Shown: positions 63,831-64,000 of the stretch, one piece after another
How the letters are laid out: each line of letters starts with the position of its first letter
Position numbering within the stretch: position 1 is the first letter of the stretch
Assembly: GCF_023195515.1 (NCBI RefSeq)
Contig: NZ_JALPKR020000002.1
Coordinates: forward strand, 4,069,001-4,133,000
From: Variovorax sp. S12S4
GTDB taxonomy: Bacteria; Pseudomonadota; Gammaproteobacteria; Burkholderiales; Burkholderiaceae_C
Reading direction: 5' to 3'
Length of the DNA stretch: 64,000 bases
Position numbers and translations under genes: made by a program
Notes under the pieces: model-generated
Database searches by the model: none
Told to the model about the DNA's origin: nothing
The model's input: only the letters and a program-made list of their open reading frames with translations

Positions 63831-64000
63831 TTACAGCCCGTAGTACTTGTCCACCGTGCCGCTGTATTTGTCGTCGTAGTCCGGCACGCGGTCGCTCGCA
63901 TACTTGGGCGCGCCTTCGAGCTGTGCCTTGTCCAGCGGCACCACATACCCATCTTGCGCGGTGTCGTACTTCAGCATGGGCCACGGAATGGGATAGCGGT
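63831..64000 (-). CDS. C-terminal part of a PRC-barrel-like protein, cut by window edge
   Basis: The minus strand reads open from the window end to a TAA at 63831-63833. About 55 codons: YPIPWPMLKYDTAQDGYVVP, then LDKAQLEGAPKYASDRVPDY and a Tyr-rich end DKYSGTVDKYYGL. The LxxAPKY and DYD segments followed by a YYG end are typical of PRC-barrel stress proteins. The start lies outside the window, so length and domain order are unknown. Confidence 0.6.
   Translation of the reverse strand, partial: RYPIPWPMLKYDTAQDGYVVPLDKAQLEGAPKYASDRVPDYDDKYSGTVDKYYGL

Overview
The window looks like a chromosomal piece of a high-GC betaproteobacterium of the Burkholderiales, probably Comamonadaceae and Variovorax-like. 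This rests on base composition, codon use and gene content; no rRNA or other marker gene is present. I saw no tRNA, rRNA, CRISPR array, insertion sequence, integrase or phage gene. The region reads as a stress and survival island.

Region 1 (1-18.2 kb) centres on a second, rpoN-like sigma-54 gene (1725-3214) in one operon with two small winged-helix-like proteins, facing a kinase-less histidine-phosphotransfer-like protein and a sigma-54-dependent response regulator (3428-5355). Then come a CheB-CheR-PAS-histidine kinase-receiver hybrid, a CheB protein with a zinc-ribbon tail, a katN/yciE/yciG-like stress module, a second phosphotransfer-like/receiver protein, and a DUF2244-ctaD-SIR2 run. Reading intergenic DNA on both strands I found ten near-identical sigma-54 -24/-12 elements (GGGCAYG-CCGY-TTGC type). 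Each is oriented towards one of these genes, and one lies in front of the rpoN-like gene itself. This apparent self-contained RpoN-paralogue regulon is the main discovery candidate.

Region 2 (18.2-32 kb) holds an FrhB-like/polysaccharide pyruvyl transferase pair, a DUF1264 lipoprotein, a second CheB-CheR hybrid kinase, a NUDIX protein, a compact divergent arsenic locus (arsC-arsH / arsR-acr3), exonuclease III and a protein with three AP2-like repeats. Region 3 (32-38 kb) is a cyclic-di-GMP trio: EAL protein, GspE/PilB ATPase with MshEN-type N-termini, and a Cache-HAMP-PAS4-GGDEF protein.

Region 4 (38-63.3 kb) is a glucan/trehalose region: two GH13 enzymes, then an erythromycin-esterase/phosphoribosyltransferase pair and two Hsp20 genes with a sigma-32-like promoter and a possible RNA thermometer, then a collinear set glgB-glgE-treS/maltokinase-mscS-like-glgX-treZ-malQ/treY. 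That set encodes both the GlgE route (trehalose to branched glucan) and the TreYZ route (glucan to trehalose). The window ends with a small hypothetical gene and a partial PRC-barrel-like gene.

Six conserved genes carry eight one-base frameshifts, mostly in short G/C runs, which points to residual sequencing indels more than to decay. Coordinates given for those genes span the repaired reading frame.
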